64,000 nucleotides of DNA, from the NCBI GenBank assembly GCA_900549285.1, contig URNW01000004.1, positions 1 to 64,000 on the forward strand, read 5' to 3'. Positions 44,066-52,973 of this stretch are shown here, in pieces; within the stretch, counting starts at the first letter, position 1; every line of letters begins with the position of its first letter. The position numbers and the translations under genes are program-made. Under the pieces are notes generated by a model. It saw only the letters and a list, made by a program, of their open reading frames with translations, did not search any database and had not been told where the DNA came from. The DNA comes from an uncultured Mycoplasmatota bacterium. Lineage in GTDB: Bacteria > Bacillota_I > Bacilli_A > RF39 > UBA660.

Positions 44066-44688
44066 ATTTGACTTTTGTAATACTTACATTGTTCTTTTAG
44101 CAAACATTCCTTACATTTAGGATTCCTAGCGGTACAATGATATCTTCCAAATAAAACTAATTGATGATGTAGTCTACTCCATTTGTTTTTAGGAAATTTC
44201 TTCATTAATTTTTGCTCAATTGTTGTTACAGAATCATTTTCTTTGGCTAAACCTAACCTAACTGATACTCTACTTACATGTGTATCTACTGCTATAGCTG
44301 GTACATTATAAATATTTGAGAGAACAACATTACAAGTTTTTCTTCCTACTCCTGGTAGGCTTTCTAAATATTCTCTATTATTGGGTACAATTCCATCATA
44401 ATCCTTTAATAATCTAGTAGCTATTGATTTAATATAGCTAGCTTTTTTAGTATGAGAACCACATGGTCGTATAATATTTTCTATTTCTTTAATATCTGAC
44501 TTTTCTATCCCTTTTAAATCATATTTATTAAATAATACCTCAGTAACCATATTGACTCTTTTATCAGTACATTGGGCACTTAGAACCGTAGCAATTAAAA
44601 GTTCATAATCTTTTTTATAATTTAATTCACATCTAGCATCTGGATAATATTGATCTAATACTTTTATTATTTCTTCACTCTTCATCAT
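44053..44688 (-). CDS. nth: Endonuclease III
   Basis: 211 residues. DNA glycosylase/AP lyase for oxidised pyrimidines. Visible: ATVLSAQCTD, the helix-hairpin-helix LPGVGRKTCNVV with the catalytic lysine near 116, AVDTHVSRVSVRLG with the catalytic aspartate near 134, and the [4Fe-4S] loop CTARNPKCKECLLKEQC (C-x6-C-x2-C-x5-C) at the end. It starts inside the last codons of dnaD (14-base overlap), the dnaD-nth order known from Bacillus. Confidence 0.97.
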   Translation of the reverse strand: MMKSEEIIKVLDQYYPDARCELNYKKDYELLIATVLSAQCTDKRVNMVTEVLFNKYDLKGIEKSDIKEIENIIRPCGSHTKKASYIKSIATRLLKDYDGIVPNNREYLESLPGVGRKTCNVVLSNIYNVPAIAVDTHVSRVSVRLGLAKENDSVTTIEQKLMKKFPKNKWSRLHHQLVLFGRYHCTARNPKCKECLLKEQCKYYKSQIKGL

Positions 44689-45307
44689 CTAACCAGTTAT
44701 AATCAAATAACTCTTTATCCTCCTTTTTTTGTTCTCTTTTTTCTAAATGATTTGTTACATCACTCATTTTTTTAAAACCCTTTTTATTCCATTCATATAA
44801 TATTTTATCAATATATCTTAAATTTTTTACTCCATTATATACGGCTTCTTTTAAGGCACCAATTACTAGTTCTTCACTATAATTATGTTCTAACCAAGCA
44901 TTAATAATTTCATATTCCATACTCGTTATGGGGCGACCAAATTCCTGTTCAAATTCGCTATAGATATCAGACTTTATTTCTTCTTTTTCATTTTTCTTTT
45001 TTTCTTCTATTACCAACATATAAAAATTATCTAAACTAACTTTTTCTATCATTCTACCTTCAATATCTTTTTCTGTTTTAATATCAATTAGTTTTTTAGA
45101 TAATAAATTAGTAAAAACTTCATAAGCTTTGTCAGAGGTAATTCCTAAATTATTGCTTAATTCATCCATGTTTAAGTAACTATTAAAGTCATTATCAAAA
45201 TAAGTAAGCATTAAAAATTCCTCTAAAGTTAAATTTAATTCTAAAACTTTTTTTATAAATAAACTATTGGTAATATATTTTTTACTTTTCAGAATATCTA
45301 AATTCAT
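44675..45307 (-). CDS. dnaD: DnaD-like primosomal protein
   Basis: 210 residues from the ATG that overlaps the cca stop as ATGA. The N-terminal part is a winged helix (NLTLEEFLMLTYF and SNNLGITSDKAYEVFTNLLSKKLI), the C-terminal DnaD/DnaB_2 domain reads FEQEFGRPITSMEYEIINAWLEH and the motif YIDKILYEWNKKGF (YxxxILxxW). DnaD brings the helicase loader to DnaA-opened origins and to restart sites. It lies between cca and nth; nth is the usual partner. Confidence 0.93.
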   Translation of the reverse strand: MNLDILKSKKYITNSLFIKKVLELNLTLEEFLMLTYFDNDFNSYLNMDELSNNLGITSDKAYEVFTNLLSKKLIDIKTEKDIEGRMIEKVSLDNFYMLVIEEKKKNEKEEIKSDIYSEFEQEFGRPITSMEYEIINAWLEHNYSEELVIGALKEAVYNGVKNLRYIDKILYEWNKKGFKKMSDVTNHLEKREQKKEDKELFDYNWLDDEE

Positions 45308-46398
45308 TTTATCCACTCACTTTTATGATCTTTTATATATTTTATAATATCACTGGTTTTATTTCTTATTTTACCATTAATTATTAAATTTTCAAGGTCT
45401 TTTAAAATGATACTTACTGTTTTAGAATACTCAATATCTAATACTTTAATAATAGTTTCAGCTTTTATGTTGATTTCTTTTTTATCATAAATTGGTAAAT
45501 CTTTGTATATTTTGTTAATTGTTTTTTTGTCTATATTCAAAATTTCTCCCGCTACTTGAGATAAATACAAACCATAATGATAAATCGTATATCTATCAAT
45601 TGTTTTACTATTAATTATTCTTCTTAAAGCAGTTATATTATTTTTTTCCTCTTTAGTAAATGGTAAATTCATATTAATCTTTAATTGAGCATACATTCCC
45701 TCTATATTTTTTATTGGTATAATATTTTTCCATTCATTTATTTCTAGTAAATCTAAAATACCTAGATCATCTAAAAGACTTAATCCTTTTTTGACATTAC
45801 TTGATAAAAGTATTTTATCTAATTCTTCTTTAATTCTGGTGTTTGATAAAGTTAGTATTAATTCGTTATTTGCTTCTATGGCTTTATAAAAATTAGAATC
45901 TAAATTAAAATTTAGAATAGTTGCCAGACGAATCCCTCTTAATATTCTTAATGGATCTTCTTTAATTTTTTTTGTTTCATCTCCAATTATCCTTATTTTT
46001 AAAGCTCTTAAATCATCTATTCCCCCTACTAAATCAATTATTTCTCCTTTACTATTCATACATATAGCATTAACCGTAAAATCACGTCTTTGTAAATCAG
46101 AAACTAAATTATTAATATAATTAAATTCTACAGGTTTTCTTCCTTTATATTTTATTTCTTCACGATAGGTAGTAATTTCAATATGATATTCTTTTATTTT
46201 AAAGTCTATTCCCCCTAAGTTTTTAGAGGAAGCATTAGGAAATATTGTTAATAATTCTTTTGGAGTAGCATTGGTACATATATCAATATCATATGAAGAT
46301 ATTCCTACTAATAAATCTCTGATATATCCTCCAACTACATAGGCTTCAAACCCTTTATTTTCAATTTTTGTTAAGATATTTTTAATTATTTTATTCAA
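45304..46398 (-). CDS. cca: CCA tRNA nucleotidyltransferase / poly(A) polymerase family
   Basis: 364 residues from a TTG five bases after AGGTGAT; the GTG inside that site is rejected. Class II nucleotidyltransferase: VGGYIRDLLVG, the catalytic DIDIC (DxD) near 40, RRDFTVNAICM, GGIDDLRALKIRII and EDPLRILRGIRLA. The C-terminal half is helical and tRNA-binding. All five tRNA genes in the window already encode CCA, so the enzyme would mainly repair ends. No HD domain is seen. Overlaps dnaD by 4 bases and follows miaA by 19. Confidence 0.93.
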   Translation of the reverse strand: MNKIIKNILTKIENKGFEAYVVGGYIRDLLVGISSYDIDICTNATPKELLTIFPNASSKNLGGIDFKIKEYHIEITTYREEIKYKGRKPVEFNYINNLVSDLQRRDFTVNAICMNSKGEIIDLVGGIDDLRALKIRIIGDETKKIKEDPLRILRGIRLATILNFNLDSNFYKAIEANNELILTLSNTRIKEELDKILLSSNVKKGLSLLDDLGILDLLEINEWKNIIPIKNIEGMYAQLKINMNLPFTKEEKNNITALRRIINSKTIDRYTIYHYGLYLSQVAGEILNIDKKTINKIYKDLPIYDKKEINIKAETIIKVLDIEYSKTVSIILKDLENLIINGKIRNKTSDIIKYIKDHKSEWIK

Positions 46399-46417
46399 TC
46401 TTATCACCTATTTAATT

Positions 46418-47284
46418 TTATTTCTTAATTATTTTTTCATTAATATATTTTTCTACTTCCTGAACGATATTATTAAAATTATCAAAATCCACATTAAACC
46501 AAGTAATATCCATTTGATTATTAAACCAAGTGTATTGTCTTTTAGCATAATGTCTTGAATTCTTTTTGATTAAATCTTTGGCTTCATCTAGGGTTATCTC
46601 TCCATCAAAATATCTAAATAACTCTTTGTATCCTATCGCAGTAGATAGTGCTTTAGAATTTATTTTTTGATCATAAAATAATCTTACTTCTTTTTCTAGT
46701 CCTTCATTAAACATTAAATCAACACGTTTATTAATTCGTTCGTAAAGCATGTTTCTTTCACAAGTAAGTCCTATATATATGGCGTTATATAATGGTTTAG
46801 CCGCAGGAATTTCTATGTTCTCTTTGTTTAAAAATCTGATTAATCTTTTCCGATTATGAAGATGAATATTCATATTAGGATCCTTTTTTTTGGCTAGTTC
46901 ATAAACTTCTTCATTTGTTAATTTATCATAACTCTTCATGGAATACTCTTCTTTATTAAATTCATAACTATATAAACAGGCTTTTAGATAAAGACCTGTT
47001 CCTCCCACAAAAATAATGTTTTTATCTTGATTTTTTTCGATTATTTTACGAGCATCTTTTTGATAATCAAATACTGTATAATTTTCTTTCACATCCTTGA
47101 TATCAAATAAATAATGAGGAATTCCTTCTTTTTCTTCTTCTTTAATTTTAGCTGTTCCTATATTCATTCCTATATATACCTGCATAGCATCTACATTTAT
47201 AATTATTCCATTATATTTTTTGGCTAGTTCTACACTTAATTTGGTCTTTCCAACCCCTGTTGGTCCAACGATACAAAGGATCAT
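46418..47284 (-). CDS. miaA: tRNA dimethylallyltransferase
   Basis: 288 residues. It adds the dimethylallyl group to N6 of A37 in tRNAs that read UNN codons. Visible: P-loop GPTGVGKTKLSVELA at 7-21, NVDAMQVYIGMNIGTAK, HYLFDI, GGTGLYLKA, and the C-terminal YAKRQYTWFNNQ. MiaB, which then thiolates and methylates the same base, is encoded at 49.6-51 kb. GAGGAGAAG precedes the ATG; it overlaps mscL by 4 bases. Confidence 0.97.
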   Translation of the reverse strand: MILCIVGPTGVGKTKLSVELAKKYNGIIINVDAMQVYIGMNIGTAKIKEEEKEGIPHYLFDIKDVKENYTVFDYQKDARKIIEKNQDKNIIFVGGTGLYLKACLYSYEFNKEEYSMKSYDKLTNEEVYELAKKKDPNMNIHLHNRKRLIRFLNKENIEIPAAKPLYNAIYIGLTCERNMLYERINKRVDLMFNEGLEKEVRLFYDQKINSKALSTAIGYKELFRYFDGEITLDEAKDLIKKNSRHYAKRQYTWFNNQMDITWFNVDFDNFNNIVQEVEKYINEKIIKK

Positions 47285-47676
47285 TTTTGCTTCTCCTCTT
47301 TTAATAAATCACGAATTTCTTCTAATAATATTACATCTTCTGGCTTTTTTGGCTTCTCTTTTATTTCTTCTTTCTTTTTTAAATTACTAATTTTATTAAT
47401 AAATTTAATTAATATAAATAAACAGAACGCTATAATTAAAAAGTTGATAATGCTTTCAATGAAAGCTCCATATTCAATTCTTGTATCTTTAAATGTAATA
47501 GCTAAATTTGAAAAGTCTACTCCCCCTAAAATCAATCCTAATATTGGGGTTAAAATATTATTTACAAGACTTGTTACAATAGTAGAAAATGCTCCTCCTA
47601 TTATTATACCAACCGCTAAATCGATAACGCTTCCTCTAGCAATAAATTTTTTAAATTCATGAATTGTGTTTTTCAT
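47281..47676 (-). CDS. mscL: Large-conductance mechanosensitive channel
   Basis: 131 residues. Typical MscL start KKFIARGSVIDLAVGIIIGGAFSTIV as the first helix with its amphipathic entry, the periplasmic loop, the second helix (FLIIAFCLFILIKFI), and a charged cytoplasmic helix ending in EEIRDLLKEE. It opens under membrane tension after osmotic downshock. AGAGG precedes the ATG. First gene of the mscL-miaA-cca-dnaD-nth run. Confidence 0.96.
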   Translation of the reverse strand: MKNTIHEFKKFIARGSVIDLAVGIIIGGAFSTIVTSLVNNILTPILGLILGGVDFSNLAITFKDTRIEYGAFIESIINFLIIAFCLFILIKFINKISNLKKKEEIKEKPKKPEDVILLEEIRDLLKEEKQK

Positions 47677-47718
47677 AATACCTCTTTTCTCTTTCTATTT
47701 TAGCATAAATTACTCATT

Positions 47719-47743
47719 AAAAAAAGTTAATCTTTCGATTAAC
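47719..47743 (-). terminator. Terminator of the large SipW-type protein gene
   Basis: GTTAATC and GATTAAC (7 bp) enclose a GAAA tetraloop on the minus strand and are followed by TTTTTTT. Confidence 0.85.
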
Positions 47744-48872
47744 CTTCTTCATCTACATAAGTTGTTCCTTCAAAAAAAGGAATATTTTTATCACACCAAT
47801 CTTTACTTGGCTCATTGCCACTTCCAAAACTCTCTGTCAAATCAATTAGTACTAGGCCATCATACCATACAGATGTCGTACTTTTATTATTGTTATAATC
47901 AAGACGCATTGGATAGGTATTCGTAGTAAAAGAAGAACGATTATTAACTGCTGATACAATATTCCATGAACCAGCAGAACCTAAAGATTGCCCTTCTACA
48001 AAGTTTGGTTCCGCAATAGGCCAGTAAAGTCCAGCACTTCCACTGGCACCTTCATGATAGACTTCATATCTAGCATAATATTTATGAGTTGAATCTAAAG
48101 GAATTGAAACAGAATTTTGGGCTAGTATTTCAGGAGCACTGCTTGTCCCAGTTAATTTAATAGAAGTTGTTCCATATTTAGCATGAGCTGTATCAATTGT
48201 CCCTCCTGACCAAATATTACTTTTTTCAAAACTTGGATCTGTTATTAAATTTTTAAGCTCTATTTGAGGAGCTGTTGGAGTGCTATAAATGATTATTTCT
48301 GCTTCAAATTTTTGATTCATTACTTCATTTCCAGCACTTTCATCTATCCATAAATATAAATCATAATTTTTACTGGTATTTTGATTCGGTAAAATCCCTG
48401 TTTCTATAACATAAGATGCTTTTATATCTTTTTTAGTTATGCCACTTGGAAGATCTGATTCCTTTAAAGTGGTTAATTTGGTTGTATTTTGAGCATCCAA
48501 TGAATAATTAATAAATGGTAATAATTGATCAGATGTTGTAGATAGAACATTTAAAATTATTTGATAACCACTTCCTATATGACAATCATTATTTGAGATT
48601 GTAAAGGAATATGGAGTAATTTTTTTAAAAGCTTGAGTACTACTCATAGGATATCCTGTTATATTAATTGAATTTTTATCTTGGAATTCAATATTATAGC
48701 AACTTGTATTTAACACATTTGTTCCTTCTTGTTTCGCATTAAAAGATAAATAAGCATACGTTATGCTAATTGTAGCAATTACAACTACAACAATAGAAGA
48801 TATAAGGAAAAGGATATATCTTTGGTTAGTTTTTAAAGATTTATGTTTTTTCTTTTTCAAGACGATCACCAT
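47739..48872 (-). CDS. SipW-type secreted protein with jelly-roll-like C-terminal half
   Basis: 377 residues. Basic start, hydrophobic segment and SITYAYLSFNAK cleavage region as in TasA-type precursors. Residues about 50-215 resemble the neighbour at 48.9-49.6 kb (YPMSSTQAFKKITPYSF and YDLYLWIDESAGNEVM). The second half (about 220-377) is an added domain with LITDPSFEKSNIW, YYARYEVYHEG and VWYDGLVLIDLTESFGSGNEPS, a text like carbohydrate-binding jelly rolls and phage tail or gut surface proteins; it ends in KDWCDKNIPFFEGT. Probably exported and surface-bound. The ATG has a weak site; a TTG four codons later behind GGTGAT is also possible. Confidence 0.7.
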   Translation of the reverse strand: MVIVLKKKKHKSLKTNQRYILFLISSIVVVVIATISITYAYLSFNAKQEGTNVLNTSCYNIEFQDKNSINITGYPMSSTQAFKKITPYSFTISNNDCHIGSGYQIILNVLSTTSDQLLPFINYSLDAQNTTKLTTLKESDLPSGITKKDIKASYVIETGILPNQNTSKNYDLYLWIDESAGNEVMNQKFEAEIIIYSTPTAPQIELKNLITDPSFEKSNIWSGGTIDTAHAKYGTTSIKLTGTSSAPEILAQNSVSIPLDSTHKYYARYEVYHEGASGSAGLYWPIAEPNFVEGQSLGSAGSWNIVSAVNNRSSFTTNTYPMRLDYNNNKSTTSVWYDGLVLIDLTESFGSGNEPSKDWCDKNIPFFEGTTYVDEEG

Positions 48873-48924
48873 ATCTTTACTACATCTATTATATAGTATT
48901 TTCTATTTTCTCACAAGTAGTAAA

Positions 48925-48949
48925 ATAAAAAACTCCCTTTTAGGAAGTT
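48925..48949 (-). terminator. Terminator of the small SipW-type protein gene
   Basis: Minus-strand AACTTCC and GGGAGTT pair with one mismatch at the stop codon, followed by TTTTTTATTTT. Confidence 0.65.
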
Positions 48950-49553
48950 ACATATAATTATAAATTAGTACTTTACCAGTGAAGGTGTTTCCCATAATAT
49001 CATTGCCAGCATTTTCATCTATCCATAAATATAGATTATAAGTTACAGATTCTCCTGGAGCAAGAGTACCATCTATTAAATTATAAGTTGTATCTATATT
49101 ATATTCACTTTTAATTGATCCTAAGTCATATGTTGAAGCAGTCGTTAACATTGCACTTGGATTTTCTTTACTTGTTGGACTTGTCTCATTTAACTTATAT
49201 CTTAAACTTGGAGTTAGATTTGATATTGGACTCGTTAATGTGTTTAAGGTAACTTTATAATGAATTGGATCTTTAGCATTAGATGTAGTACATGTATTTG
49301 TAATTGTAAATGTGTATGGTTTTACTTTTGATAAAGCTGTTTGTTCACTCATTGGATAAGCATAAGTTCCATTTGCATTCATAGTAATGGAATCACCATC
49401 TACGTAATTTACTTGAAAACATGTTGTTGTTATTTCATTAGGAGTTGTTTGTTTACTTGCCACTGAATAATAAGAATAACTTGTTCCAATTGTAATTGTT
49501 ACGAGTATCATAATTGTTAAAACTCCAAGAGTAATTTTATAACCACTTCTCAT
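48948..49553 (-). CDS. SipW-type secreted protein, TasA/camelysin-like
   Basis: 201 residues. RSGYKITLGVLTIMILVTITIGTSYSYYS is a SipW-type signal (split here as SGYKITLGVL and GTSYSYYS), with a mature part of about 165 residues, mainly beta: AYPMSEQTALSKVKPYTF, PIHYKVTLNTLTS and YNLYLWIDENAGNDIMG. Those blocks are shared with the larger protein downstream. TasA-type proteins form fibres in biofilms; camelysins are surface metalloproteins, but no zinc site is visible. AGGTGAT precedes the ATG. The two genes are separated by a terminator, so they can be expressed apart. Confidence 0.72.
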   Translation of the reverse strand: MRSGYKITLGVLTIMILVTITIGTSYSYYSVASKQTTPNEITTTCFQVNYVDGDSITMNANGTYAYPMSEQTALSKVKPYTFTITNTCTTSNAKDPIHYKVTLNTLTSPISNLTPSLRYKLNETSPTSKENPSAMLTTASTYDLGSIKSEYNIDTTYNLIDGTLAPGESVTYNLYLWIDENAGNDIMGNTFTGKVLIYNYM

Positions 49554-49617
49554 ATTATCACCTATTTTACTATTTATAATTATAAGATATTTTTGTCATT
49601 CCTACAAGTACTTTTTA

Positions 49618-51033
49618 CTAATTTTTAATAAATATTGCTTTTTTACCATCTAAGCTAAAACTTTTAGCATCTGTTATTTCTACTGGTATTATTTTGCCAA
49701 TATCTTGTGTTGCATCATTTATATTTACTAATTTCATAGTTTTAGTATAACCATATACTTTATCTTTTCCTTTTTCACTTGGGCCTAAAACTAATACTTC
49801 TTCTATTTTACCAATATACTCTTTATTATGAGATAAGCTATCAGCATTTATTAAATTATTTAATTCTTGTAATCTTTTTTCTTTTTCTTCTTTAGAAATA
49901 TTATCTTTAATTTTAGAAGCAGGCGTTCCTTCTCTAGGAGAATAAATAAATGTAAAAGCTCCATCAAATTTACATTCTTTTACTACTTCTAAAGTTTCTT
50001 TAAAATCTTCTTTGGTTTCATTAGGAAATCCTACTATGATATCTGTTGTAATACTAACATTTTTTATTTTTTCTTTTATTTTTTTATATAGTGTTAAATA
50101 TTCTTCTTTTGTATAACGTCTTCCCATTAGTTTTAAAATTCTACTACTTCCACTTTGAAGAGGTAAATGAATGTAAGGCATTATATTTTCATATTTTTGG
50201 ATGACATCTATCATTTCATCTGTAAAATCCCAAGGATGAGAAGTTACAAAACGAATTCTTGGGATTCCTGTTTTAGCTACATCTTCTAGTAAACTCGCAA
50301 AATTATATTCTTCTTCTAAATCTTTTCCATAAGCATTTACATTTTGACCTAGTAAGGTTATTTCTAAATAGCCTTCTTTTTTTAAATTTTCTATTTCTTT
50401 TATAATTTCTTCTTTTTTACGACTTCTTTGACGACCTCTTGTAAAAGGAACAATACAATATGTACAAAATTTATCACATCCATACATAATATTTACCCAT
50501 GCAGTATATTTAGAATCTCTTACATAATCCATATTTTCATAAACATTTCCTTCTATCGAATATACTTCAATTTGCCTGCTTTTACTTTCTTCTAAAATCA
50601 TACTGCCTAAATCATTGATATTATGTGTGCCAAAAACAATATCTACAAAAGGATATTTTTCTTTTAAAAGCTTTGAGATTCCTTCTTCTTGAGGCATACA
50701 ACCACCTATACAAATCATTAGCTCTGTTTTTTCTCTTTTTAAGTGCTTTAATCTTCCTAAAAAACCAAAGACTTTATCATGAGCATTTTCTCTTATTGCA
50801 CATGTATTTAAGACAACAATATCAGCATTATTTACATCTTCTGTTTCTTTAAACCCTAAATTTTCTAATATTCCTTTTATTTCTTCAGAATCATGAACAT
50901 TCATTTGACAACCATAAGTTCTTATAAAATATTTTTTATCTTTAAACTTATCACTTTTGATATTTTTAGCATTTAAAAATTCTACTTTTTTATTTGTTCT
51001 TAAACGTGCTTGCTTCATATCTGGTAAATTCAT
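49618..51033 (-). CDS. miaB: tRNA-2-methylthio-N6-dimethylallyladenosine synthase
   Basis: 471 residues. Radical SAM methylthiotransferase acting on i6A37. The N-terminal domain carries RTYGCQMNVHDSE, LNTCAIRENA and CIGGCMPQ with the three cysteines of the auxiliary cluster; the radical SAM motif CDKFCTYC is near 185; GRQRSR, LLGQNVNAYG and the C-terminal TRAM domain (VLGPSEKGKDKVYGYTKTMKLV) follow. GATGGTG precedes the ATG. MiaA, the enzyme before it in the pathway, is 2.3 kb away. Confidence 0.97.
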   Translation of the reverse strand: MNLPDMKQARLRTNKKVEFLNAKNIKSDKFKDKKYFIRTYGCQMNVHDSEEIKGILENLGFKETEDVNNADIVVLNTCAIRENAHDKVFGFLGRLKHLKREKTELMICIGGCMPQEEGISKLLKEKYPFVDIVFGTHNINDLGSMILEESKSRQIEVYSIEGNVYENMDYVRDSKYTAWVNIMYGCDKFCTYCIVPFTRGRQRSRKKEEIIKEIENLKKEGYLEITLLGQNVNAYGKDLEEEYNFASLLEDVAKTGIPRIRFVTSHPWDFTDEMIDVIQKYENIMPYIHLPLQSGSSRILKLMGRRYTKEEYLTLYKKIKEKIKNVSITTDIIVGFPNETKEDFKETLEVVKECKFDGAFTFIYSPREGTPASKIKDNISKEEKEKRLQELNNLINADSLSHNKEYIGKIEEVLVLGPSEKGKDKVYGYTKTMKLVNINDATQDIGKIIPVEITDAKSFSLDGKKAIFIKN

Positions 51034-51146
51034 AATACACCATCCCTAAGTTATTATTATATCATGGTTCTTTTAGATTGTAAAAGAGAACGTAAGAATT
51101 AACTTACTTTAATTTGCCAAATCTTTGTACTTCTTTTATATTTTAA

Positions 51147-51184
51147 GATAAAAAACTATCTTATACTTTGTGGTAAGATAGTTT
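51147..51184 (-). terminator. Terminator after the UPF0736-type gene
   Basis: AAACTATCTTA (51153-51163) pairs perfectly with TAAGATAGTTT (51174-51184); TTTTTATC follows on the minus strand. Confidence 0.8.
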
Positions 51185-51805
51185 AATAATATAATATAAT
51201 TTTAAAATTTCTTCATTAAAAGATCCGTTTATATCTTTTAAGATACTTTCATATATATATTCCATGTTATCTACATTTTCTTTTTTATATTCATAATACA
51301 AATACTTTAATTTAGCTATTTCTTTTTCTTGATATAAATGATTGATTTCTAATAAAATTAATTTTTTAGCTTCACTTATTTGTCTTAGAGTATTATCTAT
51401 TTGTAATTTCTCTATTATCTCATATTTTATATCAGTATCTTTCATTCCATAAATAATTTCTAAAACATTTAATTCATCTTCTATTAATAATTTACTTCTA
51501 TTCATGGTTAGTCCTTCTTTATTAAATTCTAGCGCTATTACATTTTTAGTATCTGTAAACAAGCAGGCATATTCTATCCTTTTTATATTCTTTTTATCAC
51601 TTACTAAGGTTTTATCATGAATACTATCTAAAAAATCTGATGATACTTTTATTTTATTACTAATTAAATCGATAAAAGTTTTATGTTTTAACTTAATTAA
51701 AGGAATTTTTTTTAATAACTCTAGATTATCATAATCATTCCACTCATAAAAATCATATGCTTTATTTTCGCCCCAATTTAAAATTATGTCGTAATAATAA
51801 TTCAT
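51161..51805 (-). CDS. UPF0736/DUF3603 (YjbA-like) protein
   Basis: 214 residues. From memory the text follows Bacillus YjbA: YYYDIILNWGE, YDFYEWNDYDNLELLKKIPLIKL, then FLDSIHDKTLV, KRIEYACLFTDTKNVIALEF and MNRSKLLIEDELNVLEI. Cytoplasmic, without known enzyme motif; the function of the family is not established. The ATG follows GGTGG. It begins 44 bases before the end of the small membrane protein gene upstream, in another frame, so the pair is translated together. Confidence 0.72.
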   Translation of the reverse strand: MNYYYDIILNWGENKAYDFYEWNDYDNLELLKKIPLIKLKHKTFIDLISNKIKVSSDFLDSIHDKTLVSDKKNIKRIEYACLFTDTKNVIALEFNKEGLTMNRSKLLIEDELNVLEIIYGMKDTDIKYEIIEKLQIDNTLRQISEAKKLILLEINHLYQEKEIAKLKYLYYEYKKENVDNMEYIYESILKDINGSFNEEILKLYYIIKLSYHKV

Positions 51806-52004
51806 TCTTGATCCACCTTTCTAACGATATTCCTATTAAAGCAATTCCTATTACAAATAGCCACACTTCTACTCTTCTACTTATAAATTGAACAAATTCT
51901 ATGAAACTATACCCAATTGTTAATAAATTAAGATAAATTATAATAAAAAATAGGCCAATACTAGTAAATATGACACCAATTATGTAAAGTAATAATCGAA
52001 ACAT
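51762..52004 (-). CDS. Small two-helix membrane protein
   Basis: 80 residues: helix 1 LLYIIGVIFTSIGLFFIIIYL, a short loop, and helix 2 VWLFVIGIALIGISL with a basic C-terminus (LLLRHNFKLGRK). GGGGAG precedes the ATG. The family is not recognised with certainty; small proteins of this shape occur next to YjbA-type genes in Firmicutes. The last 44 bases overlap the UPF0736-type gene, an unusually long and probably coupled overlap. Confidence 0.65.
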   Translation of the reverse strand: MFRLLLYIIGVIFTSIGLFFIIIYLNLLTIGYSFIEFVQFISRRVEVWLFVIGIALIGISLERWIKNELLLRHNFKLGRK

Positions 52005-52070
52005 AGTAACTCCCCTATAATTTTATTTCTTAAATAAAAAAAATATTATATAATTAAATAGGTGATAAAA

Positions 52071-52883
52071 TTGAACTATTTAATTTATATTATTTTAGGG
52101 ATTATTCAGGGATTTACTGAACCGATTCCCGTATCTTCTAGTGGGCATATTTTTCTTTTTAAAAATATTTTTAATACAGATATGTTTAATGATTTAAATT
52201 TTGAAATTGTGGCTAATTTTGGATCTTTTCTAGCTATTTTATTTATATTTAGAAAAGAAGTATGGGAACTTTTAACAGCTTTTTTCTCTTATATTTTTAA
52301 GAAAGAGACAAGAGAAAAATATAAAAAGAAATTTAGGTACTGTATATATATTATTATTTCTACTATTCCAATTGGACTTGCTGGATTTTTATTTAAAGAT
52401 TTTATTGAAGAAAAATTACAAAATATTACTATTTTAGGTTTTGCTTTCTTAATTACAGCTTTTATGCTTCTATTAGTTAAAAATAAAAATGGGAAAAAAG
52501 ATGATGATGATATCACTTTAAAAGACGCTCTCATTATTGGTATATTACAAATTATAGCATTATTTCCTGGTATTAGTAGAAGTGGTACTACTTTAGTTCT
52601 TTGTTTACTGGTTGGTATGAGTAAAAATACAGCTTTAAAATATACTTTTATTTTATATTTTCCTATTAGTTTAGGAACTATGATTTTGGGAGTTAAAGAT
52701 ATTATGGAAGCTGGAAATTTAAGTAGCGTTGCTCTACCTTATTTTAGTGGATTATTAGCAGCATTAGTAGTTACATATTTTTCTTATCGCTGGCTTAGTA
52801 ATGTTGTAAAGCGTGGTAATCTTTGGAAATTTAGCATTTATTGTGTATGTTTAGCCATATTTATCTTTATTTATTTTAGATAA
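52071..52883 (+). CDS. uppP: Undecaprenyl-diphosphatase
   Basis: 270 residues from a TTG five bases after AGGTGAT; the GTG inside that site is rejected. Membrane enzyme that dephosphorylates undecaprenyl pyrophosphate so that the lipid carrier for wall polymers can be reused; also known as BacA. Both signature loops are visible: GIIQGFTEPIPVSSSGH near 9-25 and LFPGISRSGTTL near 165-176, with eight hydrophobic helices. The usual ExxP reads EPIP. Alone on the plus strand, with its own terminator. Confidence 0.95.
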   Translation: MNYLIYIILGIIQGFTEPIPVSSSGHIFLFKNIFNTDMFNDLNFEIVANFGSFLAILFIFRKEVWELLTAFFSYIFKKETREKYKKKFRYCIYIIISTIPIGLAGFLFKDFIEEKLQNITILGFAFLITAFMLLLVKNKNGKKDDDDITLKDALIIGILQIIALFPGISRSGTTLVLCLLVGMSKNTALKYTFILYFPISLGTMILGVKDIMEAGNLSSVALPYFSGLLAALVVTYFSYRWLSNVVKRGNLWKFSIYCVCLAIFIFIYFR

Positions 52884-52911
52884 AAAGCTTCACTTTATAG
52901 TGGAGCTTTTA
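52883..52911 (+). terminator. Terminator of uppP
   Basis: AAAAGCTTCACT and AGTGGAGCTTTT pair over 12 positions (one G-U), loop TTAT, at the stop codon. Confidence 0.8.
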
Positions 52912-52973
52912 TCTTGTAAGCAAAATGATTTCATTTAAAAATTAGTTTGGCGTATAAAAAAGTGGTGAACCAC

